A DNA stretch of 64,000 nt from Polyodon spathula (GCF_017654505.1 NC_054537.1:70286145-70350144), one strand, 5' to 3'; shown: positions 45,920 to 56,285, numbered from the stretch's first letter. Translations and numbers: made by a program. The notes: generated by a model from the sequence alone, not told the origin.

Positions 45920-47130
45920 TGTTCAAGTTCTCTAATTACTTTTTGAAGGGCAACCACACCGTATGAAACTTGTCTATGAATTAAAGAGGCAGGAGTCTGC
46001 TTGCATCTATTACAGGCTGGGTCTGGATGCATTTTAGCTAGTTTTTCTTTAGTCAGGTGAATACGATGTAAAATTTATAATTGGATAAGCCTATGTATAG
46101 CACAAGATGAAGAATAATGTACATGACCTAGAACAGAATCCCACTGGTCATCTGAAAAAGTAATGCTCGAAACCTATTCCAAGATTGTGTTCACTATTGC
46201 TAATGATTGAGGACGCAAATTAGAAATGATGTTCTAGATTTTAGTTATCAAATCTCTACCATTGGGGTTCAGCTCTAGAAGGCTATTAATAGGAGCTAGA
46301 GGAGGCAAATCTGGAAATTGACTAAATAAATTTTGTGTAAAATGCCTAATTTGTAAATCGTGAAAAAAGTGTGATTGTGGTAAATTAAATTTCAGGGAGA
46401 GCTATTCAAATGAGGAAAACACATGATCAAAATATAGGTCTCTAACTGTAGTGGTCCCATTTTTACACCATATTTGAAAAGCTGAATCTTGAGATGGGAT
46501 GCATAAGTGGTTCAGAGTGGTTTGGGTAAATATGGAGGCTCTCTGTAGGCCAAAGTGTTGCCTAAATTGAGACCAGATTTTAAGGGTGTGCTGGACTATA
46601 GGATTAGCATTAAATTGAGACCAGGTTTTAAGGGTGTGCTGGACTATAGGATTAGCGCTAAACTGAGACCAGATTTTAAGGGTGTGCTGGACTGTAGGAT
46701 TAGCGCTAAACTGAGACCAGATTTTAAGGGTGTGCTGGACTGTAGGATTAGCATTAAATTGAGACCAGGTTTTAAGGGTGTGCTGGACTATAGGATTAGC
46801 GTTACCATCCAGATGCTTCAGTCTTTGAAGAAAAACCTACAGAATACGAGGGACTTTATTTCCCCACAGAAATGAAGAGAGAATTTTGTCAAGCGAATTA
46901 AAGAAACTTTTGGTAATAAAAATTGGAATATTCTGGAAAAGATACAGAAATCTGGGGAGCACACATTTTAACCAGGTTAATACAACCAGCAAGTGACAGG
47001 GGTAGAGCAGACCAGCAGGCAAAGTCTTGTCTGCTGCGATCAAACAATGGTGTGAAATTAGCCTTAAAGAGGGAGGAAAAAGTAAAAGTAACTGATATGT
47101 CCAAGTACTTGAAACTACCAGACACCTCAT
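45920..47130 (-). pseudogene. L1/Tx1-like LINE ORF2, C-terminal part
   Basis: Minus strand, 5' to 3': SLFKANFTPLFDRSRQDFAC and WSALPLSLAGCINLVKM, then in the next frame VLPRFLYLFQNIPIFITKSF and SLDKILSSFLWGNKVPRI (47100-46850). NPIVQHTLKIWSQF follows, repeated five times by the array at 46563-46802, then FGLQRASIF, FQIWCKNGTTTVRDLYFD and FNLPQSHFFHDLQIRHF (46550-46330). The end has HRLIQLKILHRIHLTKEKLA and C-X2-C with H (DPACNRCKQTPASLIH, about 46100-45980). This is the post-RT region of L1/Tx1-clade ORF2. Frameshifts and a poly(G) tract near 45895 show it is dead. Confidence 0.85.
46563..46802. repeat. 48-bp tandem repeat, five copies, inside the LINE
   Basis: Five head-to-tail 48-base units (TTGAGACCAGATTTTAAGGG ...), differing at one to four bases each. 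On the minus (LINE) strand each encodes the same 16 residues, NPIVQHTLKIWSQF plus two, so the repeat is an in-frame amplification of one LINE ORF2 segment. Confidence 0.95.
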
Positions 47131-47134
47131 GTAT

Positions 47135-47447
47135 TTTTCTTTTTTAAAACATGTGTTCATCACCAATTTGTTTTTATTATTTTCTCCCAATTTAGAATGT
47201 CCAATTTTTAGGCTCAGCTCACTGCTACCACCCCTGGGCTGACTTGGGAGGGGCGAAGATGAACACACCCTGTCGTCCGAAGCATATGCTGTAATTACAC
47301 ATTGCAGACTCACCATGCAGCCACCTCAGAGTTACAGCGTCGGAGGACAACGCAGCTCTCGGCAGCTTACAGACAATCCAGCAGGCGCCCGGCCAGACCA
47401 CAGGGGTCACTGGTGCACGATGAGCTGTGGACACCCTTCTCTCAAGT
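47135..47447. repeat. GC-rich SINE- or MITE-like sequence, candidate
   Basis: Between the LINE and the piggyBac remnant lies a GC-richer block with phrases such as CCCTGTCGTCCGAAGCATAT and CACCATGCAGCCACCTCAGA. From memory it resembles a dispersed repeat of non-teleost fish genomes, but no promoter boxes, inverted ends or duplication were found. The classification is open. Confidence 0.3.
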
Positions 47448-48174
47448 GGCCTGTAGCTGTTTTTATGTTTTGGACCTGGCTTTTGTTTTGTACAAGGAGT
47501 GCACTGGGAACACAATCCCCCTGAGGGATTTCATTTTTAAGGTAGGCCTGGAACTACGACAGAAACATTTTGATCAGAGAAGCGCAAGCCAGCCATGCCC
47601 CTCAACCTTCAGCCAGTGCTGTGCCCACTGGCACATGGAAGAAAAGACCATGCCAGGTCGCTAAAAGCAACAGAAACAAAACTTTTTGGATGTCTGCGCC
47701 CATTGTGAAAAAGCAGGCTGTGGTACATGCACTGTTAAAGTTGAAAAGCATGTTTTCTGTGTGGATTGTACTAATTAGACAGCTGTAACAGATGTGCCTT
47801 TGAACTCTGTTTCCCTCAGCGCCTTCACGTTACATAAGTTATGTTATATTTTTCTTTTATGCTGTTTTTATAACTAGTTATTTTTTATAATTGTGTATAC
47901 TGCTTTCTACACCTGTTTACACAGTAGTTTATTGTGTAATGTTTATTTTATTATAGATTTTAATATTAATGTATGTGCTCTTTTTGAAAAAAGAAGTTAA
48001 ATTTTTTATGTATATACAGTGTTTTTGCTGTGCAAATGTCATATAAGTAAAAATATTAAGTTGTTACCAATTGTTTGTTTTTCATTTTCATATCAAAGCT
48101 GATTTAAAATAGATGCCAAATGAACCGCTGCAGCGGTTGTAAGTAGTCAGAAATTTTGGCCGTTCTAGTGTTAA
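47448..48174 (+). mobile_element. piggyBac transposase C-terminus with 3' terminal end
   Basis: Successive frames read KWPVAVF, then VLDLAFVLYKECTGNTIPLR, DFIFKVGLELRQKHFDQ, and finally DVCAHCEKAGCGTCTVKV with FCVDCTN and a stop (about 47690-47778). The last piece is the cysteine-rich zinc-binding C-terminal domain of piggyBac transposases. The element continues through an AT-rich 3' UTR to GGCCGTTCTAGTG, followed at 48171-48174 by TTAA, the piggyBac target site. A palindrome CCGCTGCAGCGG lies about 30 bases inside the end. The DDD catalytic core is missing and the frames are broken, so it is a 5'-deleted copy. Confidence 0.7.
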
Positions 48175-48710
48175 AGGGGAAGAGTGTAGAAGGTAGATGC
48201 AAAGCCATTGCATTAATAGGGAATAATTCTCCCAAATTCCTTCCTTCCCTCACCCCAATTACTGTTTGGTGTCATAGTGGTCTCACATGCATACATGCAC
48301 TATGCAGACAACCACACGTCCAAACCTGTATACCATATACTGTGTAACCTATACCTATGCAAAATGACCCAAACAAATAAAAATATATTCTTTCTAGAAT
48401 AAGTTATATCATTAAAATGTAAAGATAAAACCAGGATAGGGTACGCAACCATATCCACACAACGTACCTAGCAACGGTTCATAGCACATAAATTACTGTT
48501 GTTAAATTACTATGTGACTGGAGATAAAACAAAGACAAACAAGATGATAGGAGGAACGTGATTACAGCCATCTAGAAAGGGGGCGGAGCTACGGTACACC
48601 AAGTCATCGACCCAGAAGGGAAGCGACGTGGCAGCTGCGGATTGAAGGAGCACTTGCAGTAATTTACCAAGGAGGTGTAGCAACATGATCTGTTAAATCA
48701 ATCTCTTATT
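48175..48710. other. Noncoding stretch
   Basis: No gene recognised. A short GC-rich patch with GGGGGCGGAGC lies at 48578-48588, without an associated frame. Confidence 0.5.
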
Positions 48711-48724
48711 TTAAGTGACTGCAT

Positions 48725-48818
48725 ATAATGCACAGTTCACAGCCTTCCTCTGCAAAGCGCTTTGTGATGCTGGTCCACTATGAAAGGTGCTATATAAAAA
48801 TAAATATGTATCGTGAGT
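48725..48818 (+). mobile_element. L2-type LINE 3' end fragment
   Basis: GCAAAGCGCTTTGTGATGCT is followed by CCACTATGAAAGGTGCTATA and TAAAAATAAAT, the conserved 3' terminus of L2-clade LINEs, like the end of the element at 25.97 kb (AAGGCGCTATATAAAT). Confidence 0.65.
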
Positions 48819-48824
48819 GTTTTG

Positions 48825-51290
48825 TTTGTTTTATCGTGTCTAATTATACATGTTTGTTGTTATTATACAGCTAACACGATCTGGAGCTGTCGCTACAGGC
48901 CAGCACAAACCCGGACATCACTGCACTTGTTTCACGATTAATTGTATTTGTACCACGAGCACTACAGCACTCTTTGGACTTGTGGCCATGTTTGTATACT
49001 GTGTGTGTGTATTAAGGATTGTGTTTATTATTTCAGGACTGAACCTGGTGGTTTTACTGAGCAATAAGCATCATTATGTATTGACAGTTAACTTTATTAT
49101 TTACTGTTGTCAAGTGATTTTGGAATTCAAAATTGAACCATCATTTCACCAGTAACGTTGATGACATTCTCTTGAGCACTGCATCACCTCTTCAGCTGCG
49201 CATTGCAAACCACTGAGACACAATGGAGTAATTCGAACGACTTTAATACGTACTGTAACTTGTTCTACATGTCAGTGCAAAGTAGTGGTACATTTGTAAA
49301 GTGTGTGTATGGTTATGATTCTAATTAACAAAACAAAATGAATGTATTTGTACAGCTGGAAATGTGATGCAACTGTACTGCACCATATGCAGCACTAAAA
49401 TGTTTTGGTTATTAGATGGTGCACATTTTTTTGCTTTTTAATTGATGCAAGCAGCACTGTTTAATACTTTTCTTTTAAATTTGAATAAATACAACGAACA
49501 TGTAAAAGCCAATGCAACTGGAGCTATTGTCTTAAGTGTGGTTTTGGAAAGAAATGTTCAGTAAAGCAAAGAGATATGTTCATGAACTTGTTTGGGTACT
49601 TGATATGCTAAAATAAAATACTGGTTGTTTAACACAGATGTGATGTGGGATGTATAACTTGATTTTACGCTCTGTTAATTATTACTTTTTATATTTTAGA
49701 AATAGTAAAATAGTTTCTAGCAGTTTACCTAAAAACAAAAAACAACACTCTAAAATTATTAATCAAATAAAATGTTGCAAGCCAGGGTTATTTCAAAACT
49801 AAACCTGTGTATCTTTCTTTATTTATCGGTGTTGATCATGTAGGAAAAAAAAAATGCAAAAAAAGTATTTTAAACACAAAAAGGTGTAGTCCTAGAATTA
49901 AAGTCTCAAAAAGGGGGGAGCGACTTTTATGCCAGCGAGACCTATAAAACAATTTTTACGGTAATTGACATTTCCAGCCTTCAGAATCAGAAGCCAAGCA
50001 GACTGAGAGAGAAGAAGAAAAGTAAAGGAAGATCAGTAAGGAAGAGGGGGTGGATGGAGCAGCAGAAGAAGAAATCCAATGTGGGACTGGAAACTAATTA
50101 AAAAAAGGGAGTGATTTTCAGGACTTTAGCTTCTTCCGATTTAGTTTTTTTGTGATTTGTGAATATCGGCTCCCCAACAGTAGCAGGATCTGAGAGAGTC
50201 GTGAATGACAAGCAGCAGCGTGGAAGAACGATGCAGCCCCTGAGAGAAATGGTTCACCTACAGCGGAGATTAGCGCCTCCCTACCCCAGGCGCATCTAAA
50301 TCTCCCTAAAGCTAAGTAGTGTTTTTGTTGGGTCTGACTTGACACAGGCAGTGTTAAATAGACTCTGGAGATGATGGCCACGTATCCAGCTTAGGGTGGA
50401 GAGTTGGGCAAGGGGTAGGGAACCTGCTGTTGGAGAAATTTTGTTTAAACCGGGACTGGGGTGTTATTTTTTTAACTGTCAACTCACCTTGTTCCAGTGG
50501 AGCACCTGGACAAGAGTTTGCAGATTGGCCATGCTGTGGTGTCGAGCCTGAATGCCAGCAGGCACGTGGTGACATCGCCCCCTCATGGTGAAATTTGATA
50601 TTGATTTTATTTATTTTTTTATTTAGGAACTGTGCCTATGTGAAATCCAGAGGAACTTTAGCTTTAAAAGGGGGATACACGTGTGTTTTTTAAATGGGAA
50701 TTGTTTTAGATATAAAAGTGATCTGTGTAGGGGGGGATACATAGGGTACAGCACTAGGGTTACTGAAGAAAACCACATTGTGAGAATTAAAATGTGCACA
50801 TTTTAATAATAAAAATATATGAAGATACATCCATAACTACCTGGTTGCTTCTGCCCTTATAAAGTGTTGGTTAATTTGGTTGATGGTGCGATTGCTAGTG
50901 TTGACACTGTTTATCTCTTATTACGGTCACACCTGCTTTTTCTCTTTGACCTCTTTGAAAGCGCCCTGGAGGCTTATTTTATAGATTGACATGCGACAAA
51001 AAGGGTGGTTTACACTCAGGCAACGTTTTATGAAGTGCATTCTGTAACATAGAAAACTGAATGTATAAATATAAATTCACAAAAATATACAGCCGGCGCT
51101 ACAAAAGTGTTTGAAAGTTTTGGTATAATCACGGGGTGCTTCATCTTGGGAACGTTGTATCAAATGTCTCTGTCAGTGGCAATACGCCACTTTTCTTTCA
51201 TCTTCCCAATTAGCATCGTTAATTTTCACCCTCAGGGTTTTTTTAGTTAAAATCAATTTTGTATTACATAATGTTGTTGTGTGTTGTATG
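48825..51290. other. Noncoding stretch, partly GC-richer
   Basis: No gene recognised. A block at about 49900-50600 is GC-richer than its surroundings, has CTATAAAAC at 49944-49952, a purine-rich run near 50000-50100 and CpGs. It may be a decayed LTR or leader of some retroelement, but no ends, coding frame or second copy were found. Confidence 0.4.
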
Positions 51291-51299
51291 ACTACATAT

Positions 51300-51300
51300 C

Positions 51301-51337
<37 letters not shown>

Positions 51338-51341
51338 ATAG
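51300..51341. repeat. (TA)n microsatellite
   Basis: Two adjoining runs of alternating T and A. Confidence 0.85.
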
Positions 51342-51636
51342 ATTATATGATCCTATATTTAACTGTTGAAGTCCTGCAATAATTTATTGTGATCCCAACC
51401 TTTGATTTTATTTATTTTCTGATGTTGATGTACAGTAAAAAAAAAAAAATCTCCACTTCTCCTTTAATAAGCTATATCCATTTAGATATATATTTTTCGG
51501 CTTGAAAAAATAAAAACTTCTGATTGGTTAAACAGCATCACATGACCGTGCTAGAACAACAGCGTGTACACACGGCTTTCATACCAATTAGCTAGTTCAG
51601 ACTGTATAAATCAATAAATAACACATTATAAATCCC

Positions 51637-52211
51637 TGTGGCAAAGTTCCTGCCCCTGTGTGTATTTTGTGTTGTATGTTGTGTGTTAATGTCGGTGCAT
51701 AGTCATTGTTACATGGGATATAAACGGGTGTAACACGAGTGTTTAAAATGTATATTTGTATTTTGGCACGAGGATTGCACAGCACTTCACATGCAAGTAA
51801 AAATTAATAATATATGAGCATGAGGAATTGCACTTTATTAATTCACGTGCAGTTGTACAGCTGCATAAAAGCTGCATGTTTTCACTCACTTGGGGTTGTG
51901 TGTTCAGTGATTGGAGAACGGGATTGGAGATGGAAGTAATAATAATTGTAATAATAATAATAGTAATAGTTCAAATAGAAGCTAACCGTGTTTGTTTAGT
52001 GTTAGTCCATTTAGTTTCATCTCTTTGTTTTGGCTACCAGAACCGTGTCCTGTGTTTTGTTCATCTTGCAACCTTTTATTTTCTGCCTGTCTGTGCACTA
52101 TTAAATGCTGAGCGAGACCATTCGTTCAGCTCCACCAAACTCCACCTCTTTGTTTATTTCCTGGTTCCTGTTTCTGGTCTGACGTCCCCCACTCCAGCCG
52201 TCTTTGTGACA
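51637..52211 (+). mobile_element. Solo LTR of the 51-60 kb LTR family
   Basis: The 575-base segment begins TGTGGCAAAGTTCCTGCCCC and ends CCAGCCGTCTTTGTGACA. It is flanked by a perfect 5-bp target duplication ATCCC (51632-51636 and 52212-52216). Its order of motifs (CACGAGTGTTTAAAATGTAT, GGCACGAGGATTGCACAG, CTTTATTAATTCACGTGC, GAGAACGGGATTGGAGA) follows the LTRs of the element at 53068-56857, with clear divergence. TATA-like GCATAAAAG lies near 51863 and ATTAAA near 52100. No internal region is present, so it arose by LTR-LTR recombination. Plus orientation. Confidence 0.95.
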
Positions 52212-52216
52212 ATCCC

Positions 52217-53062
52217 ATCACCAAATTCCAAGACAAACTGCCATTTTATTTGTTTGTTATAAAACCACTGCCACAAAATGAGTGACATTCCACCTTAATT
52301 TTCTTTACTATATTTGGAGATGAAACTCCAGAGAACTGGTACAGCACCAGCTTTACCAGTGATGACAGCAGTCCACCTGAAAAAAGAAAAAAAAAAAGTA
52401 AGTTCAACAGCTACTGTCGACAGCAGACGAGTGTGTGAGGCACAGTTAAGTGAAACAGAAGAAACACAGATGAAAAAACTAAAGCATGGGTTGTTAATGT
52501 ATTTATAAATTCTTCACCTCCTGAAATAGCTTGATTTTTTTCTTAAACATTACAGCATTCTTTTAAGACCAGCTTTTTAACCTCTCCAAGTCATCCCTAT
52601 ACTAAGCAAAAAAAAAAAAAATGTAACTAGGTTGTCGACAATTCCATAGAGCACTTACTTCCTTGACAACTACCCTCATAAATTATGCATAAACAGGATC
52701 GTAGATACTACCAAATTTAATATGCAATTGGTTTTTTTTTGAGACCTAGATTGTGTAACAAACATGTTGTTAATGATTTGAAATAAAAAGCTAACGAAAG
52801 TAAATCTTGGTCAATAAAGGTTTTTGTTAATATTTTATTCTCTTATGCTATCTTATGTAATTATAGTTTATAAATGATCTAAAGAAAATCCAATAAAGCT
52901 ACTTTTCATGATAACCTACTGGGGCCCATATCCAATCTTTTTTTTTTACTGAGTTGGCCACCACATTGAGATAAGTGAAAACTGATATTTTCCAAACATT
53001 ATTAATTTTCTTATACTAAGTCTTTCTTAATGAATTGTAGGTCTTTCTTACTTTTTCTGTAT
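52217..53062. other. Noncoding stretch between two LTR insertions
   Basis: No feature recognised. A 64-codon lysine-rich open frame at 52314-52508 has no known motif. Confidence 0.6.
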
Positions 53063-53067
53063 GGGCT

Positions 53068-53596
53068 TGTAACAAAGTGCCCGCCCCTGTGTATTATCTG
53101 TTATGTGTTGCGTGTGGTGTGTTTAAATGTTGGTGTATAGACATTGGTACACGGGATATAAACGGGTCTGTGTAACACGAGTGTTTAAAAATGTATATGT
53201 GAGGCACGAGGATTGCACAGGGTAGTAATATGTGAGCACGGGGAATGCACTTTATTAATTCACGTGCTGGGATTCAAGTGAATAATTCTGTAATTGAATC
53301 CCAGCACAATAGTATATATAGATGCACGTTGGCACATACTGGGGTTGGGTGTTCGGTGAGCGGAGAACGGGATTGGAGACGGAGGAAATTAGTAGTAGTA
53401 GTCTGTTTTCGTTTGTCTATTTATTTTGGCGTAGAGTGCCGTGTCCTGTGTTTTTCGTGTTTGTGTAAACCTTTTATTTTGTAATAAACCGGCGCCAACA
53501 GGCATCTTCATCATTTCATTTCATCCGTCTTGTGTTTTGTATATTTCATTACCTTTCCTGGTTCTGACGCCGCCCACTTCGGCCGTCTCTGTGACA
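53068..53596 (+). repeat. 5' LTR
   Basis: The LTR starts TGTAACAAAGTGCCCGCCCC and ends GGCCGTCTCTGTGACA. A 14-base inverted repeat (arms 53264-53277 and 53294-53307) lies just before a TATATATA box (53313-53320), and AATAAA is at 53483-53488. It is 529 bases, about 30 shorter than the 3' LTR because of a few small deletions in the 53175-53290 region. Substitutions between the two are few by eye, mostly in the last 80 bases. Confidence 0.95.
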
Positions 53597-53598
53597 CG

Positions 53599-53618
53599 TG
53601 GTGTCCTGCGTGGGATTT
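53599..53618 (+). other. Primer-binding site, tRNA-Leu-like
   Basis: TGGTGTCCTGCGTGGGATTT begins after a CG spacer following the 5' LTR. The 3' ends of vertebrate tRNA-Leu give TGGTGTCAGGAGTGGGATTT as complement, a match at all but about three or four central positions. TGG at the start fits the tRNA CCA end. Confidence 0.65.
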
Positions 53619-53672
53619 AACAGCGCCTCCAAGCGTCAGACCAGGAGAGGTGTTTTTTTTTTGTGTGTGGAG

Positions 53673-53732
53673 AAAAAAAAAAAAAAAAAAAAAAAAAGGG
53701 GCGTCTTTGGATTACAAAAAAAAAAAAAAAAA
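53673..53732 (+). repeat. Two poly(A) tracts in the leader
   Basis: Runs of 25 A (53673-53697) and 17 A (53716-53732) flank GGGGCGTCTTTGGATTAC, just before the ATG at 53736. Tracts this long within an LTR-element leader are unusual, and their lengths will be error-prone in sequencing. Confidence 0.9.
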
Positions 53733-53735
53733 GAA

Positions 53736-56266
53736 ATGGGGAGAAGCAGGAAAGACGATAAAGAGGTGAGGGACAGGGAGGAGGAGTGCCGCCTAAGGGC
53801 CAGACATCCCCGGCGATGTAACCAGTCCTTGCCGGGGTGCCTCCTCTGCAACCAGGACCATCTCTTTGCCAATTGTCCCTTCCGTTGCCCCTACCAGGAG
53901 GGAGAGGAGGAACTGCCGCAGGAGAGGAAGGTGAGGAGGTGGCAGAGAAGGGGAAGAGGAAGGCAGAGGTCCCACCGCTGTCTCCACAGGCACCAGTCCC
54001 CTGCAAGTGAGGGAGAGCCGCACCAGTCCCCTGTCAAGGGGAGACTACACACCGCTCCCACCTCCACCACCAGGAGACTACACGCCGCTCCTACCTCCAT
54101 GGGCAGGAGCAGAGCAGCAGGAGCTGCCTCTGCCTCCGCCACCTCCACCGGCAGGCGCAGAGCAGCAGGAGCTGCCTCTGCCTCCGCCACCTCCACCGGC
54201 AGGCGCAGAGCAGCAGGAGCTGCCTCTGCCTCCGCCACCTCCACCGGCAGGGGCAGAGCAGCAGGAGCTGCCTCTGTTCCACCGGCAGGGGGAGAGCAGC
54301 AGGAGCTGCCTCTGCCTCCGCCACCAGCAGAGGGTGAATGCCTGCTGGGTTCCACCAGCAGAGGGTGAATCCACCAGCAGAGGGTGAATGCCTGCTGGTA
54401 TCACTTTATGCCTGCTGGTATCACTTCCCCCACCAGCAGAGGGTGAATGCCTGCTGGGTCCCTGTCCACCAGCAGAGGGTGAATGCCTGCTGGGTCCCTG
54501 TCCACCAGCAGAGGGTGAATGCCTGCTGGTATCACTTCCCCCACCAGCAGAGGGTGAATGCCTGCTGGTATCACTTCCCCCACCAGCAGAGGGTGAATGC
54601 CTGCTGGTATCACTTCCCCCACCATCACGAGGAGAGGAGCTGGAGCTTCCTCTGCCTCCACCTCCATCAGGGGGAGAGGAGCAGGAGCTGCCTCTCCCTT
54701 AGATGCTGGCGGTCCTCAGCAGCCCTTGCATAGGCTGCTGAGGGAAGCACGGGGAAGAACCTCCCGGCTGCAGTGGCCGAAAAGAGGGCCAACACCCGCA
54801 CCCCAGCTTGTCCTGACTCCCTGCCTCGCTTCGCCCAAGGATGCCATCGCTTCGCCCAAGGATGCCAGCCTCGCTTCGCCCAAGGATGCCAGCCTCGCTT
54901 CGCCCAAGGATGCCAGCCTCGCTTCGCCCAAGGATGCCAGCCTCGCTTCGCCCAAGGATGCCAGCCTCGCTTCGCCCAAGGATGCCAGCCTCGCTTCGCC
55001 CAAGGATGCCAGCCTCGCTTCGCCCAAGGATGCCAGCCTCGCTTCGCCCAAGGATGCCAGCCTCGCTTCGCCCATCGATGCCAGCCTCGCTTCGCCCAAG
55101 GATGCCAGCCTCGCTTCGCCCAAGGATGCCAGCCTCGCTTCGCCCAAGGATGCCAGCCTCGCTTCGCCCAAGGATGCCAGCCTCGCTTCGCCCAAGGATG
55201 CCAGCCTCGCTTCGCCCAAGGATGCCTCTGCATCGCCTGGGGTTGCCCGCCGCTCTGCATCGCCTGGGGTTGCCCGCCGCTCTGCATCGCCTGGGGTTGC
55301 CCGCCGCTCTGCATCGCCTGGGGTTGCCCGCCGCTCTGCATCGCCTGGGGTTGCCCGCCGCTCCGCATCGCCTGGGGTTGCCCGCCGCTCTGCATCGCCT
55401 GGGGTTGCCCGCCGCTCTGCATCGCCTGGGGTTGCCCGCCGCTCTGCATCGCCTGGGGTTGCCCGCCGCTCTGCATCGCCTGGGGTTGCCCGCCGCTCTG
55501 CATCGCCTGGGGTTGCCCGCCGCTCTGCATCGCCTGGGGTTGCCCGCCGCTCTGCATCGCCTGGGGTTGCCCGCCGCTCTGCATCGCCTGGGTTGCCCGC
55601 CGCTCTGCATCGCCTGGGGTTGCCCGCCGCTCTGCATCGCCTGGGGTTGCCCGCCGCTCTGCATCGCCTGGGGTTGCCCGCCGCTCTGCATCGCCTGGGG
55701 TTGCCCGCCGCTCTGCATCGCCTGGGGTTGCCCGCCGCTCTGCATCGCCTGGGGTTGCCCGCCGCTCCGCATCACAGCCGGAAGTACTGTGGCCGGAACC
55801 CCACGAAGGGGAGCTGCCGGCCACGAAGAAGGGGGAGGAGGTCTGGAGACCGCCAACCCCAGCAGCAGTTTCGCTGCCGGAGGAGGGGGAGGAGGTCTGG
55901 AGACCGCCAACCCCAGCAGCAGTTTCGCTGCCGGAGAAGGGGGAGGAGGTCTGGAGACCGCCAACCCCAGCAGCAGTTTCGCTGCCGGAGATCGTGGGGG
56001 AGGTCCGGAGACCTGCTCCCTCTGCAGTTTCTTCCCTGCAGGAAGAACGGTGGTTGAAGCCCCACCAAGGGGAGCTGCCGGCGCCGAAGGAGGGGGAAGG
56101 TCAGGAGACCACACCCCAAGCAGCCTTTCCGCTGCTAGGACTACCTTGGCAGGAGAATGCTACCCTGCTGACAGCATTACGACCTGTGGGCCCCTGGAAG
56201 CCTCTGGTCCTGGCCAAGGACTTTGGGCGGGACTTTTGGGCTTTTAAGGGGGGAGGTGGCCATTGA
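53736..56266 (+). CDS. Gag-like zinc-knuckle, proline-rich repeat protein (frame disrupted)
   Basis: The first ATG after the leader opens a frame to 54368 (about 210 codons). It begins with a highly charged segment (RSRKDDKEVRDREEE), then a knuckle-like C-X2-C-X3-H-X4-C at residues 35-47 (CLLCNQDHLFANC), one residue shorter than the usual retroviral-type CCHC. Beyond it the protein is made of tandem arrays. The most natural later frame is 54597 to about 55590 (repeats ASPKDASL, then ASPGVARRS). A one-base deletion in one 27-bp unit near 55590 moves it into the frame ending at 56266, with units EGEEVWRPPTPAAVSLPE and a tail FGRDFWAFKGGGGH. Frame changes near 54.37-54.7 kb also occur. Intact copies elsewhere may encode one long protein. 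No capsid fold is recognisable. Role inferred: nucleic-acid-binding structural protein. Confidence 0.6.
54103..54328 (+). repeat. Array A: 48-bp units, about 4-5 copies
   Basis: The unit GCAGGCGCAGAGCAGCAGGA ... encodes AGAEQQELPLPPPPPP in one frame. Copies are nearly identical except for a shortened fourth unit. Confidence 0.95.
54329..54630 (+). repeat. Array B: 36/39-bp units, about 8 copies
   Basis: The core CCAGCAGAGGGTGAATGCCT is followed either by GCTGGGTCCCTGTCCA or by GCTGGTATCACTTCCCCCA, so units alternate between 36 and 39 bases, both multiples of three. Confidence 0.95.
54829..55226 (+). repeat. Array C: 24-bp units, about 16-17 copies
   Basis: The unit CTTCGCCCAAGGATGCCAGC plus CTCG repeats almost without change (one unit has CATCGATG at 55072-55079). 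It encodes ASPKDASL. The first junction lacks part of a unit. Confidence 0.97.
55227..55770 (+). repeat. Array D: 27-bp units, about 20 copies
   Basis: The unit GCATCGCCTGGGGTTGCCCG plus CCGCTCT encodes ASPGVARRS. One unit at 55581-55606 is 26 bases (GGG instead of GGGG). Only a couple of other changes (CTCT to CTCC) are seen, so the array is very homogeneous. Confidence 0.97.
55824..56040 (+). repeat. Array E: 54-bp units, three copies plus a diverged fourth
   Basis: The unit GGGGGAGGAGGTCTGGAGAC ... encodes EGEEVWRPPTPAAVSLPE. The fourth unit reads EVRRPAPSAVSSLQEE and is older or under less homogenisation. Confidence 0.93.
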
Positions 56267-56285
56267 GGCCATGTGTGCTTTGCAC

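Noticed and set aside
45687..46032. Small plus- or minus-strand host proteins near 45.7-46 kb
   Set aside because: The frames are partly LINE ORF2 tail and partly sequence across a poly(G) tract; no independent domain is seen.
49900..50620. A host gene promoter or first exon
   Set aside because: The GC-richer block has a TATA-like motif but no coding frame with recognisable domains and no clear donor site. It is more likely a decayed retroelement leader, and even that is unproven.
53598..53735. Start of the gag-like protein at 53598
   Set aside because: That codon overlaps the PBS and the frame there is made of leader sequence and A-tracts. The first sensible ATG with gag-like residues is at 53736.
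54829..55770. CRISPR array
   Set aside because: Units of 24 and 27 bp follow each other head to tail without unique spacers, lie in coding frame inside an LTR element and are in a eukaryotic context.
54667..56114. Antisense frames of 385, 471 and 167 codons over the LTR element
   Set aside because: They mirror the tandem repeats in other phases. The sense strand has the LTR promoter, PBS, zinc knuckle and polyA signal.
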